A stretch of 24,047 nt of DNA from Phallusia fumigata (Eukaryota > Chordata > Ascidiacea > Phlebobranchia > Ascidiidae): assembly GCA_008931825.1 (NCBI GenBank), contig QXVZ01021567.1:1-24047 (forward strand), given 5' to 3'. The translations under genes and the position numbers were made by a program. Positions 1 through 11,700 of the stretch are shown here, in pieces; position 1 is the first letter of the stretch; every line of letters starts with the position of its first letter. The notes under the pieces were generated by a model. That model was not told the origin of the DNA, did no database searches, and saw only the letters and a program-made list of their open reading frames with translations.

Positions 1-77
1 GCAACTGTAATATCAGTAAGTGAGGAGCTATAGCTTGGTGTATTTTTGGACTAATGTCGCGTTTCTTCGTGTAATAG

Positions 78-1308
78 ATTTGCTAGACTGCGTGAAGACA
101 CCTTGTATAAACGGAGGAAACTGCACCACAGTTAGTAGCAACACCAAATGCATGTGTACTGGTTTGTTCTCCGGTGCCAACTGCGGAAAACGTAAGTGCG
201 AAATGTTCTGTAATTTAAAATCGCTTTTCTTTTAAGGGAGGGGTGAAAACTGGTAAACACCCATTGCATACACATTGAATATCAAATATTTGGTCATTGT
301 GGTTTGTCCTGTGTCGTTCCAAATAATTACGCCTCCACGTTTTTAGCTGTGTCGTGACCAGTAGGGGTCCGAATGTAAACCGGTAAACACCAAACACCTA
401 CTTCTAAAGTCAACAAATCTAATGTCAAACATTTGTAATTGCTTCTGTCTAACCAATGTTGGGTCCAAATAATTACGGCTTAATGTTTCCAGCTGTGTCG
501 TCATGTTACGCTGGTGTCTACAACGCATCCATTGTGGCCAACTCTCAGATCACCGCTTCTTCGTTTTACGGAGCGTCCCTTGAACCGTACCGTGGTCGTC
601 TCAACGCAGTCGCGTCTGGCGGAAATGTTGGTGCTTGGGCAGCAAAAGGTGAGTTTTGGATTAACAAGCGAAGCTCTTTGCCTCAGTAAGGACAGGTTTG
701 CCAATAAAATATTTGAAATGCGGTATAATTATACTATTTCATTTTTTGCCGATATAAGTTTGCCATGCAGGATCTGTATAGATTAAATCTGAATGCTATA
801 ACTTTGGTATTTGGCTTTTTAGATTGTTTTTGACAACATTAACATTTGAAAACATAAATCGGAGAGTTTACTTTTGCAATGTGTTAACATTTTTCATTTA
901 CTACTTTTAGCCAATTCGCTACCAAATTGGATACAGGTCGATTTCCTTAGTCCAAAAACCATCTACGGAGTTTTGACCAAGGGGCGACCCTCTGCCAACC
1001 AGTTTGCTACAACGATCAAGGTCTCGTACGGCAATGTAGTGACAAGTATGATGTTCATCAAGGACACCGCCGGTGCAGATAAGGTAAGTCAAAGTCAGTG
1101 TGTGGAGTGGCAACACGAAGTCCTCACTACAGAGCAGATAAAAATTTTGTTCTTTATTTTCATTTCAAAGATTTTCCCGGGAAATTCAGACCTGACTACT
1201 GTCGTCGCTAACCACTTCGGGAAGGGATACACGGCCCGTTACTGGCGCCTTTATATCGTGACCTACACCGGATGGCCCAGTACCCAGATCGAATACTTTA
1301 CATGCTAA
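78..1308 (+). CDS. EGF-like plus F5/8 type C (discoidin) domain protein, 3' part
   Basis: The 5' end lies outside the window. Four exons are read: 78-191, 493-648, 911-1083 and 1171-1308, ending at TAA. Every intron is GT...AG and the phases agree (1, 1, 0), giving about 192 C-terminal residues. The first exon encodes one EGF-like repeat with six cysteines (DC, PC, NC, KC, MC, NC) and the typical NGG turn. The other three encode a single F5/8 type C domain: an opening SSCYAGVYNASIVANSQI, then NWIQVDF, the GVLTKGR strand, FPGNSD, ARYWRLY, and a closing TQIEYFTC whose last Cys should pair with the Cys near the domain start. Such domains are extracellular and bind glycans, phospholipids or matrix, so a secreted or surface adhesion-type protein is inferred. 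No signal peptide can be seen because the start is missing. The ligand and exact orthologue cannot be told. Confidence 0.88.
247..505 (+). repeat. Diverged tandem duplication inside the first intron, including the 3' splice site
   Basis: Two diverged copies lie head to tail, about 247-360 and 377-505. Both contain CTGGTAAACACC or CCGGTAAACACC, then CCAAATAATTACG, then a T-rich tract and AG followed by CTGTGTCGT. The second copy supplies the acceptor used by the discoidin exon (AG at 491-492). The first copy holds a decoy AG at 345-346 that would lead into PVS and an immediate TGA. Confidence 0.7.
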
Positions 1309-1414
1309 ACTTGTCGACTTCGACGTGAATGATAATATTAAGTTGGACTTAACTGAAACGTGTAAATAGTAATGATCTGATTCACACACTTAAGTTTACT
1401 TAAATGGTTTTCTG

Positions 1415-1420
1415 AATAAA
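1415..1420 (+). terminator. Poly(A) signal AATAAA of the discoidin gene
   Basis: A canonical AATAAA lies 107 bases after the TAA stop at 1306-1308. It is the first one downstream, so the 3' UTR is probably short. Confidence 0.6.
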
Positions 1421-2143
1421 ACGGAAATTTAGTAACCGTTGTGAAATAGAATTGGTTTGTTATTTGGCAAGTTTGGTTTATAATTTGAGTCGTATTTTTG
1501 TTTTACTGGCACGTCGCTTTCTGTAAGTTCCATGTTTCTCCATCGCAAAAGATAATTTTGGCATTACTACAGTGCTTATTGAAGCAATGTATGGACTAAC
1601 AGCTCTGTTCGGTATCATATTCCATTTAAAATTGATCGATTAAAAATAGTCGTCAACAAATATATAGAGTACATACGTTTTTATGCCAATTATTGAGGTT
1701 GCCAACTGGATTTGTAAAGCATCACAAAATTAGTGGTTTATTATTATCTGTTGCTTTCTTGTGTATTGACTTTTTATTGCCACCAAGGAAACATACTATC
1801 AAAAGTTTGTGTGACTTTTAAAACTTCTGTGCTTTTGTCTGTTTTTTTAAAACTTCAGACACATTTTACTCCAGAAACAGAAATAAAATACAAAAACGTA
1901 TTCTGTTTGTAGTAAAACGCCCAATGTTTGCCGACGGTATTTCCCGAAGAATTTTATGGGGACAGTAATTTGGGTGGTTTTGTTGCAGAACAGCAGGAGT
2001 ATTTATTTTCCCGTCCCGCCTTTACTGATTACGCGCACGTGCAGAATCGCTTTTACCGCTTTCTTTAGTCTGTTGCTAATTTATTTGGACCTTTATTGAA
2101 TAGAAGTTTCTTCCTGCTTCTAACTTGAAGAAAATTCGACCAT

Positions 2144-2440
2144 CGATCAAGGTCTCGTACGCCAATGTATTAACGAGTACATTGTTCATTAAGAACGTCG
2201 CCGGTGCAAATAAGGCAAGTCGAGATTCTTGTGTGGTGTTGCAACATGAAGCTTTTACTACAAAGTCGTTATGAACACTTTCACACGTCCGCATATTAAA
2301 CATTTTCTTTTTCCAGATTTCCCGGGAAATACGGACCAGACTATTGCTGTCGCTAACCAGTTCACGAAGGGATGCACGGCCCGTTTCTGGCGCCTTTATG
2401 GCCCAGTACCCAGATTGAATACTTAACATGCTAAACTTGT
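2144..2440 (+). pseudogene. Decayed copy of the last two discoidin exons
   Basis: The sequence closely follows the upstream gene from CGATCAAGGTCTCGTACG (compare 1013) through the last intron to GAATACTTAACATGC (compare 1293-1304). Several lesions are visible. The donor has changed from AAG-GTAAGT to AAG-GCAAGT. One T is missing from ATTTTCCCGG at the start of the last exon, which shifts the frame. A 19-base stretch corresponding to the IVTYTG region is deleted between two AT dinucleotides. No EGF exon or first discoidin exon is seen in front of it. It is therefore a partial gene duplicate that cannot make a discoidin domain. Confidence 0.8.
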
Positions 2441-2830
2441 TGAATTTGACGTGAATAACAATATAGAACTGCATTTCTTTAAATGTGCAAGTAGTCATAA
2501 ACTGTTGCATAAAAGAAAGTCCATACAATTTTTTCTGTATTTGTAAATGTTTGAAGGTTTGGAAGCCCTTGTAAAAGTAAGATTAGTTTGCCTTTTGAAA
2601 CCTTATAATTTGGACGTTATTGATGTTTTTGAAACAACGTTTCTGTAGTCATATACGGACAAAAATCTCTTGTGTGGCATCAACTTCCACTTTCAATTGA
2701 GTGATTAATGATGGTCGTCAGCAAATATGTGTGTGCTTATGATACTTCTAGAGGTTGCCTACAGAATTTGTGAAGCATCACACAAAAAATTATTTGGTTT
2801 CAATAGTATCTTTTGTATTTATCTGCAAAC
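2144..2830 (+). repeat. Tandem segmental duplicate of about 1013-1755
   Basis: Similarity is not limited to exons. The 3' flanks also match: GTCGTCAGCAAATAT at about 2714 against GTCGTCAACAAATAT near 1650, and AGGTTGCC...GAAGCATCACA near 2752 against AGGTTGCC...AAAGCATCACA near 1697. Homology seems to stop about 2830. This shows a DNA-level duplication rather than a retrocopy. Confidence 0.65.
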
Positions 2831-2942
2831 ATCGAAAACACTAGGGTTGCTTTTCGTAAATAAATCTTGGATAAAAGTCACCAGTTGTTTGTGGGTAATA
2901 CTGACATACATAGAAGTGAATTTTATCTGGTAGCAAGTTCAG

Positions 2943-3094
2943 AATCAGGTGCAAGGAGTAACGACAGAAAACAAGACTTTGGGAAGAAATGTAGTTTTTG
3001 CTTTAGGACAGGTCTTTATCGGAAACTGGATTACAGTTACCTTCGTGGTTGACCAGTTTGTGCAGACCGTTACTCAAACACGGGCGCCGGCAGG
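2943..3094 (+). other. Exon-like open segment after the discoidin duplicate
   Basis: An open frame lies between an AG (TAGCAAGTTCAG) and a GT (GGCAG-GTAGGC). Its translation contains QGVTTENKTLG and GNWITVTF, which faintly recall the GVxTxGR and NWIxVxF strands of discoidin domains but in the wrong order. It may be a relic of another duplicate or chance. No function is assigned. Confidence 0.2.
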
Positions 3095-3237
3095 TAGGCG
3101 CAGTTGCCCCCACTGGAATCCCGAAAAACGTACTTTAATAATTATATGCATTCTATTAAAATTACCTAATAACGAGATCTATCCATGTGAGTATGGATGT
3201 ATTTAGATTTGCCTCCTCCGGAAAAAATTTCTGGCGG

Positions 3238-3306
3238 CGCCCTTATATTGAAGGTTTGTATCGTGTGCGAACGATGTTTGCCCAGATCACCACCCAAATC
3301 GAATAA
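3238..3306 (+). pseudogene. Possible third relic of the discoidin C-terminus
   Basis: Read in the frame ending at TAA 3304-3306, the segment ends YRVRTMFAQITTQIE, which recalls the YWRLYIVTYTGWPSTQIE end of the intact gene. It stops before the final Cys. The match is short and the upstream exons are absent, so it may be a further decayed copy or coincidence. Confidence 0.25.
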
Positions 3307-3309
3307 ATC

Positions 3310-5429
3310 ATACCAAGTGAGCTTGACCACGAAGGCAAGTTTGACAAAGAAAATTAGGGATCTGCCTTTACAGACCTGTTTTCAAAAAGAGATTATGTTT
3401 GGTTATGTGTTGTTATTTTGAACTCAATTTACGTGCCGATGCGGGTCATAAAAAGATAACAAAAGTCTGCACAAAGGCCACGTGATGTACAACTAAATTC
3501 TTTTTCTACATAATGGCTTGCGTAGTGCGCATAACATGGTTCAGTATCAAAGACGCAGCAGTGTTCTTTACGCAAGGTTTAGAGTACATTCTAAGGCCAT
3601 CAGGATTTCATGCCGTATCTGGCAACAACAAACATCTTTCCAAGATCAACAACAAAACACTGCCAAGCGTTTTTCCATTAAAATCCCTGACAAACGACAT
3701 TTGATACGCTTGAACGATTTCCGGCCTTCTGGAACTTGACCAGCAACAAGAGAGAGAGATTCCTTCCAATCAACGGGGAGCGTTTTTTTCCTAACGCGTA
3801 AAACAGTGACGTCACAGCGCCTCGCTCAAAATCAAAGCGTGAAGAGCTGGAACTGTCTGGTGCCTTGTGAATAAAATGCAACCTAAGCACTGCAGTGGAA
3901 ACGTTTGTAGATTTGAACAAACATTGTACTTTTAAACATAGAATCTCTGAAAAGGAAAACCGTATATCATAAGGTTCTTTGAAAAACACAACTTACCTTT
4001 GCACAAATAGTAGACCTAATAGACAAAAACGACAACTTACTTGCAGGTTAACTCACACAAAATCGTTCCATGATCCTTTTGTAAGTGTCAATCAATGTAA
4101 AAAAAGGTGTGTCTCCCAATCAATTCTGAAGGTCATTGCAATAAGAACTACTGAATTTTGATCATAGTGTCAAGCAATATCATTTTCTCTCATATTCCAA
4201 TTATAACTTGTGATTTGATATTTCCATCTCCATTTCTGGCTGACCTTGGCCGCGAGAACATCACATTTTAGGAAAAACTACTTTGCAAAACGAACAAACC
4301 ACCTTTGTCCGCAGACACAAGCGCCAAACTAAAGCGCACAAGGTGCAAAATTTGGTTTTATCCGGACAAGGCGTCACGCGTAGGGAGCAGCAGCGACATG
4401 TAGCGGAAGGAAATCATTGGAAAAAGTTTGCCAACCGAAAACTTATCATGTACAACTAATTTCTTCATGCCACGACAAACGTGGTATTCCATAGGGATCT
4501 TCATTTCGACACTGCCTGGCGATCTCACATATTAACCAGTCCCCGATAAGCTTACGTTGAAAAACCAAACACGTTGTAAAACTTGCCTAAATATAATATT
4601 CAGCTTTAGGTTGGGTTAGAAAATAATTTGAGTTTTTCTCGAGAGGTTTCAGGCCTTGCATCAGGAGAACTTCTGCTGCTTTGAAGAATAACCCATCCCT
4701 GACAGCTAGCTTTACTGAAATTCATGTGGTAAAGTATAGCATAAGACATTAAACTTTCACATTTTTATTTTCAAGATTCGCGACAACTGACAGAATCACG
4801 AAAGGCGCCGTGCGTTCTGGGTTTCGGGAATATAATAAAGATCGCAGAACTCGTATTTATGTTGGGGATAGCAAAAACACAATCAATGCGAAAAAAACAA
4901 AAGAAAAAAAACAGTTAATAATAAAAAACGAACAGCAAAAAATACGGCGGAAATCGGAACAATAAAACGAAACACGCGGGATTTCAGTGGCTCCACGATG
5001 ACGGAAAACTCGCATTGGGAGAGCTTAATTTGACGACACAACCTATTGCAATGTTATAACTTCTGAATTCCAGATCTCATCGCTTTGGGGCTAAGGGAAC
5101 TTGCGTCGTCTTGCGGTGAATAATTTCCATCGGCATATACAAATGCGCCACACGGGATGGCGGCGACGCCTAGCGGAACATAGCGCGAAGGAAGAATATA
5201 ATATAGGCTTATTTATACGACGCAAAGGGTTAAAAGCACAACAAGTTTTTTGCACGGGATCAGCACGATAACGGTGATAGGAGTCGGAGATTTGGTCACG
5301 ATTTAAGCGGGAAAACACGTCACGGCAGTCTTACGTCAGGATCCACGTCATCAAGTCAACACGGGCGAACAATTGTCTAAGGTTTATATACTGCACGTCG
5401 GGGTTTCCAGATGTTGTGACACTGGGATA
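3310..5429. other. Intergenic stretch, no gene recognised
   Basis: Only short open frames without recognisable products or paired splice sites were found. It contains one perfect CRE palindrome (3807-3814) and an A-rich tract at about 4888-4970. It separates the discoidin gene and its relics from the convergent FAK-type gene. Confidence 0.5.
3807..3814. promoter_or_regulatory. Perfect CRE palindrome TGACGTCA
   Basis: An exact CREB/ATF site, flanked as GTGACGTCAC, in the intergenic stretch. Its function is not shown. Confidence 0.35.
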
Positions 5430-5435
5430 TTTATT
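5430..5435 (-). terminator. Poly(A) signal of the FAK-type gene
   Basis: TTTATT on the plus strand is AATAAA on the minus strand, about 145 bases after the TGA at 5582-5580. It is the first canonical signal downstream of the stop. Confidence 0.55.
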
Positions 5436-5579
5436 TTCTTTTGTACACGATTCAACATCAACGCGCGACGCGTCATCGCCGCCTACGTCACAATGACCGC
5501 GCCGTTACGTCACAAGCACGCGCTTTTTGTTCCGCGTCCTTTCGTATGGGAGCACACGAGCGATTCGCTCCTTGTAGCT

Positions 5580-5788
5580 TCACCCCTCCTCCAGAAATTC
5601 AGAAGGGGGTGGGGGTAGCGCGGGTTCGCCCCCGTCGGGATATTCCCCGAGGTCCAGTCCGTCGTCGGACGACTGACCGCTGGTTTGGCCACCGCTGTCG
5701 CTAAATTGTCTGTTGAGGCGCGCTTTGTCCACAACGTCGAGTAGATTCTTAACGTCGATTGCCAACACCTGAGTGGCAGCCATCAAAC
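5580..5788 (-). CDS. ptk2: Exon 7: FAT helix 4 and C-terminal extension
   Basis: VLAIDVKNLLDVVDKARL aligns with ALAVDAKNLLDVIDQARL, the last helix of vertebrate FAT. Vertebrate FAK stops nine residues later; this protein continues for 44. The extension is rich in Ser, Gly, Asp and Glu and ends ALPPPPSEFLEEG. The acceptor is TTGCTTCCAG; the split codon from exon 6 gives Cys776. Confidence 0.92.
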
Positions 5789-8700
5789 CTGGAAGCAAAA
5801 CATCGTCGTTTTTAAATTGTAAAATGCAAATAGTGCGCCGCTGCCTGTGGAGAGTATTTCTAACGCCTGAGAGCTTAATTATTACCGGAAACATAAATTT
5901 TCAGCTAATATCCCGTCAAGCTGTTTCGGACAAAAAAGGAAAAACAAAACTTACATTTTTTGTACTCAGTCACTTGTGTAGTCGAGTAAAAGCGTTTGAC
6001 CAGTTTCATCTGGTTGATGATTTGCGACAAATCCTTGTTGGTCGTCTTCTGCGCCATGTCGATTTCCCGATGGTTCTCGCCGGGCAGTGACGTCATTTCC
6101 TGGTCGAGACTCGTGCAAAGGTCCTTCAGTGCTTTGCCGATGGTCTGTGGGGGCGGGAACGTAATGCATTAGGTTTGAAGAATAACAGCTAATGTTGTTT
6201 GTCGTGTTGTAGATGGCCTGTTTGTTCCAGCCGAAAGCTGCATTTTAGCAATTTTAACAAACTATTTTGGCAAATGAGAAATAAGAAGTATCACGGCTAG
6301 TTGTAAAGGGCAAGATACGAAAATTCGGAACATTTTTTGTTGAAAACAAAATCAAAAGTTAACATTTTGCTTGTATGCTAATTAGCGCGCACAACAACTT
6401 TACATCGCACAAAATGACAGTTTTGTCCCTTTTTTAGCGTTGCCTTTCTCCGCTCGTTTTTTTCAGGGGCTATCTTTAACACGCAATTTTTTTTACATTA
6501 GGAAAATTACCGGCATTGGCTAATCACCTTCACGAGCATAAAGATATCGTCAGGTTGCGCGTTCATCACTTCCTGGTTTGCTTGGAGCACCGATTTCACC
6601 ACGTTCATTGTGTCTCTGTACACCGCGTCGTTACTTCGGTCCAATTTCATCGTGGGTGTGGGTTTCACTTCCTCCAGGGTTAACTGCACCAAACGAAGCA
6701 TTAGGTTCTTTGTTTGTTTGTTGGTGCAAGTCTGAACGAACGCTCGTAACGGAATATTTCCATACATGACAAACAGCGATCCTTTTCCGTCTTAGAGTTA
6801 TAAGTCGTAGACATATTCACCAGTTTATAACTATTTTTGTACGTAGTTCTTGAAATAAACTTTTGGCCTAGACAAGGGTGTCTGCTGTCTAAAGCAGAAT
6901 ATTTATTTTTGAAATACACAACATTGCTTATGTTTTGAGCATTTACAGACAGTGCTTCGAAACTGGCGCAGTCTATAAAGCGAACTTCCCCACAAGAAGG
7001 AAGTTGGCTATTTGTTGCGACACCAAAACAAATTAAAGTTAACCAATGCCGAAATGCAGCATTTCCCAACGCACGGGATAGACCCTTGCACAAAAAGTCA
7101 ACTAGACAACATAGAAATACAGGAGCTGTGGTTCTGGGAGCTCTTACATGTAGTACATTCGCTTTCTAATGATATCAAGGTCCAAAATCGATGGGGTGGG
7201 TTTCACAGAAATTCTGCAGTATTTCCCTATACGCCGCAGCGCGTTCCCGGAACTGATGGATTAATAACCCAGCGGTTGGCAGATGCCAAACCAAAAGCCT
7301 AAAAATACTTGGTCGTACGCGGAAAAGCGCCTTGTTGGTGTTTTTGTCGGGGTTAAATACGTGTTGAACTTATCAGTTGAAATGGCAGCGCACGAACAAG
7401 CTACTGGCGGTGATAGGAATTCTTCCGAGTAAATACCGAGCGGTTTTCAACGATGCCTGTGGTTTTTAGTTGCGCGGTTGAGAAAGTATCGTTAGAACCG
7501 CTACGTGGAATAACTAACAAGACACTTGATATACCTATCCTCCAAAATTTTTACTCGGCAAAAAATCTGTACAATTTGAAATCGCAACAGTCTCTGTTTT
7601 GCTTTAAAATATATCTGTAGTAAAGGCTTGGTTTTGTAATACTTCAAGTGCCCATAGTTTATATTTTACTGTTGGGCAACTTCGACAGTTTTAGACATTT
7701 CATTTACCTTGGGCATTGGAGGAATCGGGGGTTCTTTAATTGCTCGAGGGGGCTTCGCGGGGGGCATTGACGGGGGCGGAGGAGCTTCCATGCTGTCTCG
7801 GGAATCTGTAAAAACGAAATATATAATCAGAAATATTGTTCAAACTTTTTAATGTCAATTTTTTACCACAGAAAACCAAACAAACTCACAGAAAACGTAT
7901 TTTTTTAACTCACTGGCATTGTTTCTTTGCTTGCGAGCTTCAACCGTTTGATACAAGTGTCCAGGGTCGTCGCTTTCCTCTTCTCCGTTGGCCTGGTCCT
8001 GTTCGGGGCACAACTGTCGGTTACCATTTGCAATGTGACAATATTTGNCAGAAGAAAAAGGCAGCATCGTGGCAATGCTGGCTCAAATTTAGCCAACGAC
8101 TTGCGTTGGCACAAAGATACCCTGTTTTTGCAAAACACTAATTACGATTCATCCACGTAACCATAGCGTGCCAAAGCGCAATGCAAGTCATCTGGCGACA
8201 CGTGACGCTAAGATTTCTGCCCTTTCAGCTCCGTTCCTTCGCGAAACGCAATCTTCAAACGCAATCGAGTCACGTCGCGATTTCTCCAACTACAGCAAGA
8301 AGAGCAGCGAAGGTCGCTGCCGATTGGCCACGAGCGAGATACTTTGTGCAGCGGCCAATTGACATTCGTGGTGATTGGGGACAAACGCGGGCGACGATGA
8401 TGGATATGATGACAGTTTGCAGCGAGAGCAACAAGATTGCGAGCAAAACATTGCACTTGGATGGGCAATTAAAACCCAGTGGTACCAGCACCTGAACACC
8501 ATTGTAGGATCATAACAACGGGGATTGGGGCCACAATGCGATTCATAAACTTGAAACGACATCACCAAGGGGCATGGATTGTTACTGTGCGCCTTGTTAG
8601 GGAGGGTACAGGGTCAAACCTTCTGCGTCTGCTTTAACTTTACGATCTTTATGGTAAAATATGGTATTTTCACAGTGCTTTGGCAAAGAGAATACCACAA

Positions 8701-11700
8701 ACGATATACAGTAGTTTTCGAGAAGTTTCAAAAAGCACAGAAAATGGCCAAAATAAAATTAACATTCAATCCCTCTTCACCCATCAGAGATATTCAAGAT
8801 TGAATCTTAAAAAGACACACAGAGTTGAGTGAGTCCTCTAGCATATTTATGTTCAGCGGTTTCCTAGAAAAAACACCGGTTTTGGAGAAATTTGTAACCA
8901 TTGCAGATAATGGCGCAAAAACGCGAAAGAATAACTTCATGGAAGCGGGCAAGTGGGTTAATAGGGTGACAAGACATCGTTAAGAGGCACTAACCGAGGT
9001 GGGGAATTTTTCGGAATGACCGAAACGCGTCAGAACGGTAACGACTTGGCTCGCGCCCGGCCAAAGGTCGAGGTGTCCATTTTCACACCTGTCACGTGGT
9101 TTGCAAGCCTTCCGGTCACGTGCCTGACGATGAGCACGTCGCAAACTTTCAGGAGACGGAAATGTGTAAATGTGGGAATTGAGTGGCTTGCCTTGGTGGG
9201 AAAACAAGGATTGCGGAGGGTGATGTCATCGATTCTATATTAGTGAAGTGAAAGTTTTGGACTGTGGTTGTAACGGACTGACCCGAGCAACAGAGAATCG
9301 ATTAGGTCATACTTAGGCAATTTCCAAGCGACGCGTTTGCACTAATCTTCTTAGCTTGCGAGGTCACATTAGGATGTTCTCTCGGCAGCGAAAAACTTGC
9401 CCGAAACTCCCACAGCGAGAAACAATTAAAGCATTGGTTTGTGCCGAACGAAAACGAAGAGTCATTCTTGCTAACCAAGCCGCGCCACATTTTTCATACT
9501 TCGAGGTTTTTAAATAAACAGACTTCAAAAAGCTTGCAGAACCTATTTCCTTCTCATGTACACAAGTCTAGTCAGCGAGTCTAATCCGACGTGGAAATAC
9601 GTAAAGCGTCGACTCAATCAAACAATTTCAACAGCCGTAAATGTCAGCATGAAGTAGCCGACATGTGTGCGTTTCCTGTACGCGAGAATGTGTACGTGGG
9701 CTATTTTGTAATCTCTCTGTGTTTCACCAAACGGTAGCACCGCCGTACGTAAGTCTCGTGCGCAAATTCAAGTCTCCATCCTCAGCGGTGAATCACAAAA
9801 AACAACAGACTAGCGTGGGCCTTGCACAAGACTACCGCTGGTTGATAGGAAGCGCAGGTCGCGACTTCGATTCAATCTACCTTGTTATCGTTATGAAATC
9901 GAGGGCAATGCGAGTCCATACAAGGGCATTTTTTCTACAGAGAAGCGAGATGTCGGCCAGGGAGGCGTCGTTGACTGCGGAGCAATCATGTTGCATTGGA
10001 AACCATGTGATCACACGGAAGTACCCGCATTGCAATCACTTGCTGAGTTATGCAACACTCGTCGATGATCGAATATTGTTCAGCATCGAGCTGTTTGGCG
10101 AGAAAATGCCTGCGTGTGTCGAATTACCGCATTATTATCAGCGAAGTTTGCAATCCTCGTGGATGGGCTTGCACGTAAATGTAACTCACGCCAATATTTG
10201 ACAACGTGATGTTAGTGAAGGAGTTGTAGTTACTAAACAAAACACGTTATGAGGTTCAAGTCACCTGGAGTTCAGCTACATCACGATCATCAAGTGTTGA
10301 ATAAAGGTGACACCAGGGTAGCATGGTCACAGCCTTTGTTGATGGTGTTAGGAAATGACGGTTTTGGGACAAAGCGGTTTTAATGTGCGCTTACCTATCA
10401 AATAGTTCATCAAAGGTGCGGTTACGATAAATATAGGAAATAAGCAGCAGGTAACATCCACTTTTGTGAAGATCAAAACACAAGTTTGTTGAACATGAAT
10501 CTGAACTGACAAAGGTGGAGAAAACTGCAAAATCCTACAGCATGTGCATGTGGCTAATGGTGTTTTGCTGCATTTCCAGCCAGTCCCGTTGCGTAATCAG
10601 CGATCGTCAAGAGCACCACTGGGCCAAGCAAAATGCAACACACTGCAAATGACAAGCTAAATGTCCTTCTTGCGTTGCGACAGACCAGGTCACATGACCT
10701 GAGGATCGTTTCCTTATCACAGCAACACTGAATGGTGCTTTACAAAAGTCGATGTCAGTGTTCTGGCAGCACGATTCGGGGTGGGTTGCAGGTCACCTCG
10801 TTTAATGAGATTTGGAACATTTAGACTTGACGTAGATGGCTTTGAAGAGTTGGAACCCCAACAACATTAACATTGGACGTCGAGGAGTCGTTAGGCCATC
10901 GGGGCGGGCCGAGGGAATTTTGCGCCTGATTTGTATGTAAATTAGATCACGCCTGTTTGGTTGAAACCACCACCAGTGCCGGTGCACGATTGTTTGGTGT
11001 ATTTTTGTGTATTAATAGCTGTTATGGGCACATTCTCAACGACCTAGGCTAACCCATCCCCAGCAAATGTATTACTAACACGCAGTAACGCATTTTGGGA
11101 AGGGCTCAATTAAATCTGCATTCTACGTTCACAAGGCGTGATAGACAAACCGTATTCAAATCCAAAACAACGACACGACCCCTTCGAGACAAATCCTTAC
11201 GAAAACATACAGACCAGGCATGGACAACGTGCTGCCAGTGTCGCCACAAAACTAAAGTAAGGTCCACAGGGGCGGATCATTATTGCAGCCGGTGGCCCAT
11301 CACGGATCCGGATCTCCCCTATTCGCTGGCTCGTCTCCTAGGAGTCGCTGTTCTGCTTAACGTGCCAACGAACAGACAGGGAAAGCAATTAGGGATTGAT
11401 CAGCTCAATTAACTTGTGACCTTTGGAAGGTTGCAAGCACCATTCTGGAAGCCAGGACGGGTAGGATTGGGCATTTCCTAGTTGACAACCGTGTCAAAAA
11501 TACAGGGCAACTGCACGGTTGCACGTTTACAGGGAAGCGTTCGTCACATTGGCAAGATGCCTTTAGGGCGTTGGTATAGCTGGGTCTCGAACAAAACGTC
11601 GACCTAAGGTGTGACACATTTTGTTGTGTTGAGAAGGACAATGAGTAGTAGGTAGGGTATGAATATTGTTAAACCCTCGACTTGTGCAACAATGTTCGTG

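Noticed and set aside
4888..4970. A-rich tract as a possible retroposon tail
   Set aside because: No coding or SINE-like sequence precedes it and no target-site duplication was found; simple A-rich intergenic DNA is enough.
9665..10201. 178-codon open frame on the plus strand in the large intron
   Set aside because: It begins with GTG; the first ATG is at 9893, leaving about 102 codons. No domain, splice signal or poly(A) pairing supports it.
10240..10275. GGTTCAAGTCA resembling a tRNA B box
   Set aside because: The B box consensus is incomplete and no cloverleaf or A box is seen at the right distance.
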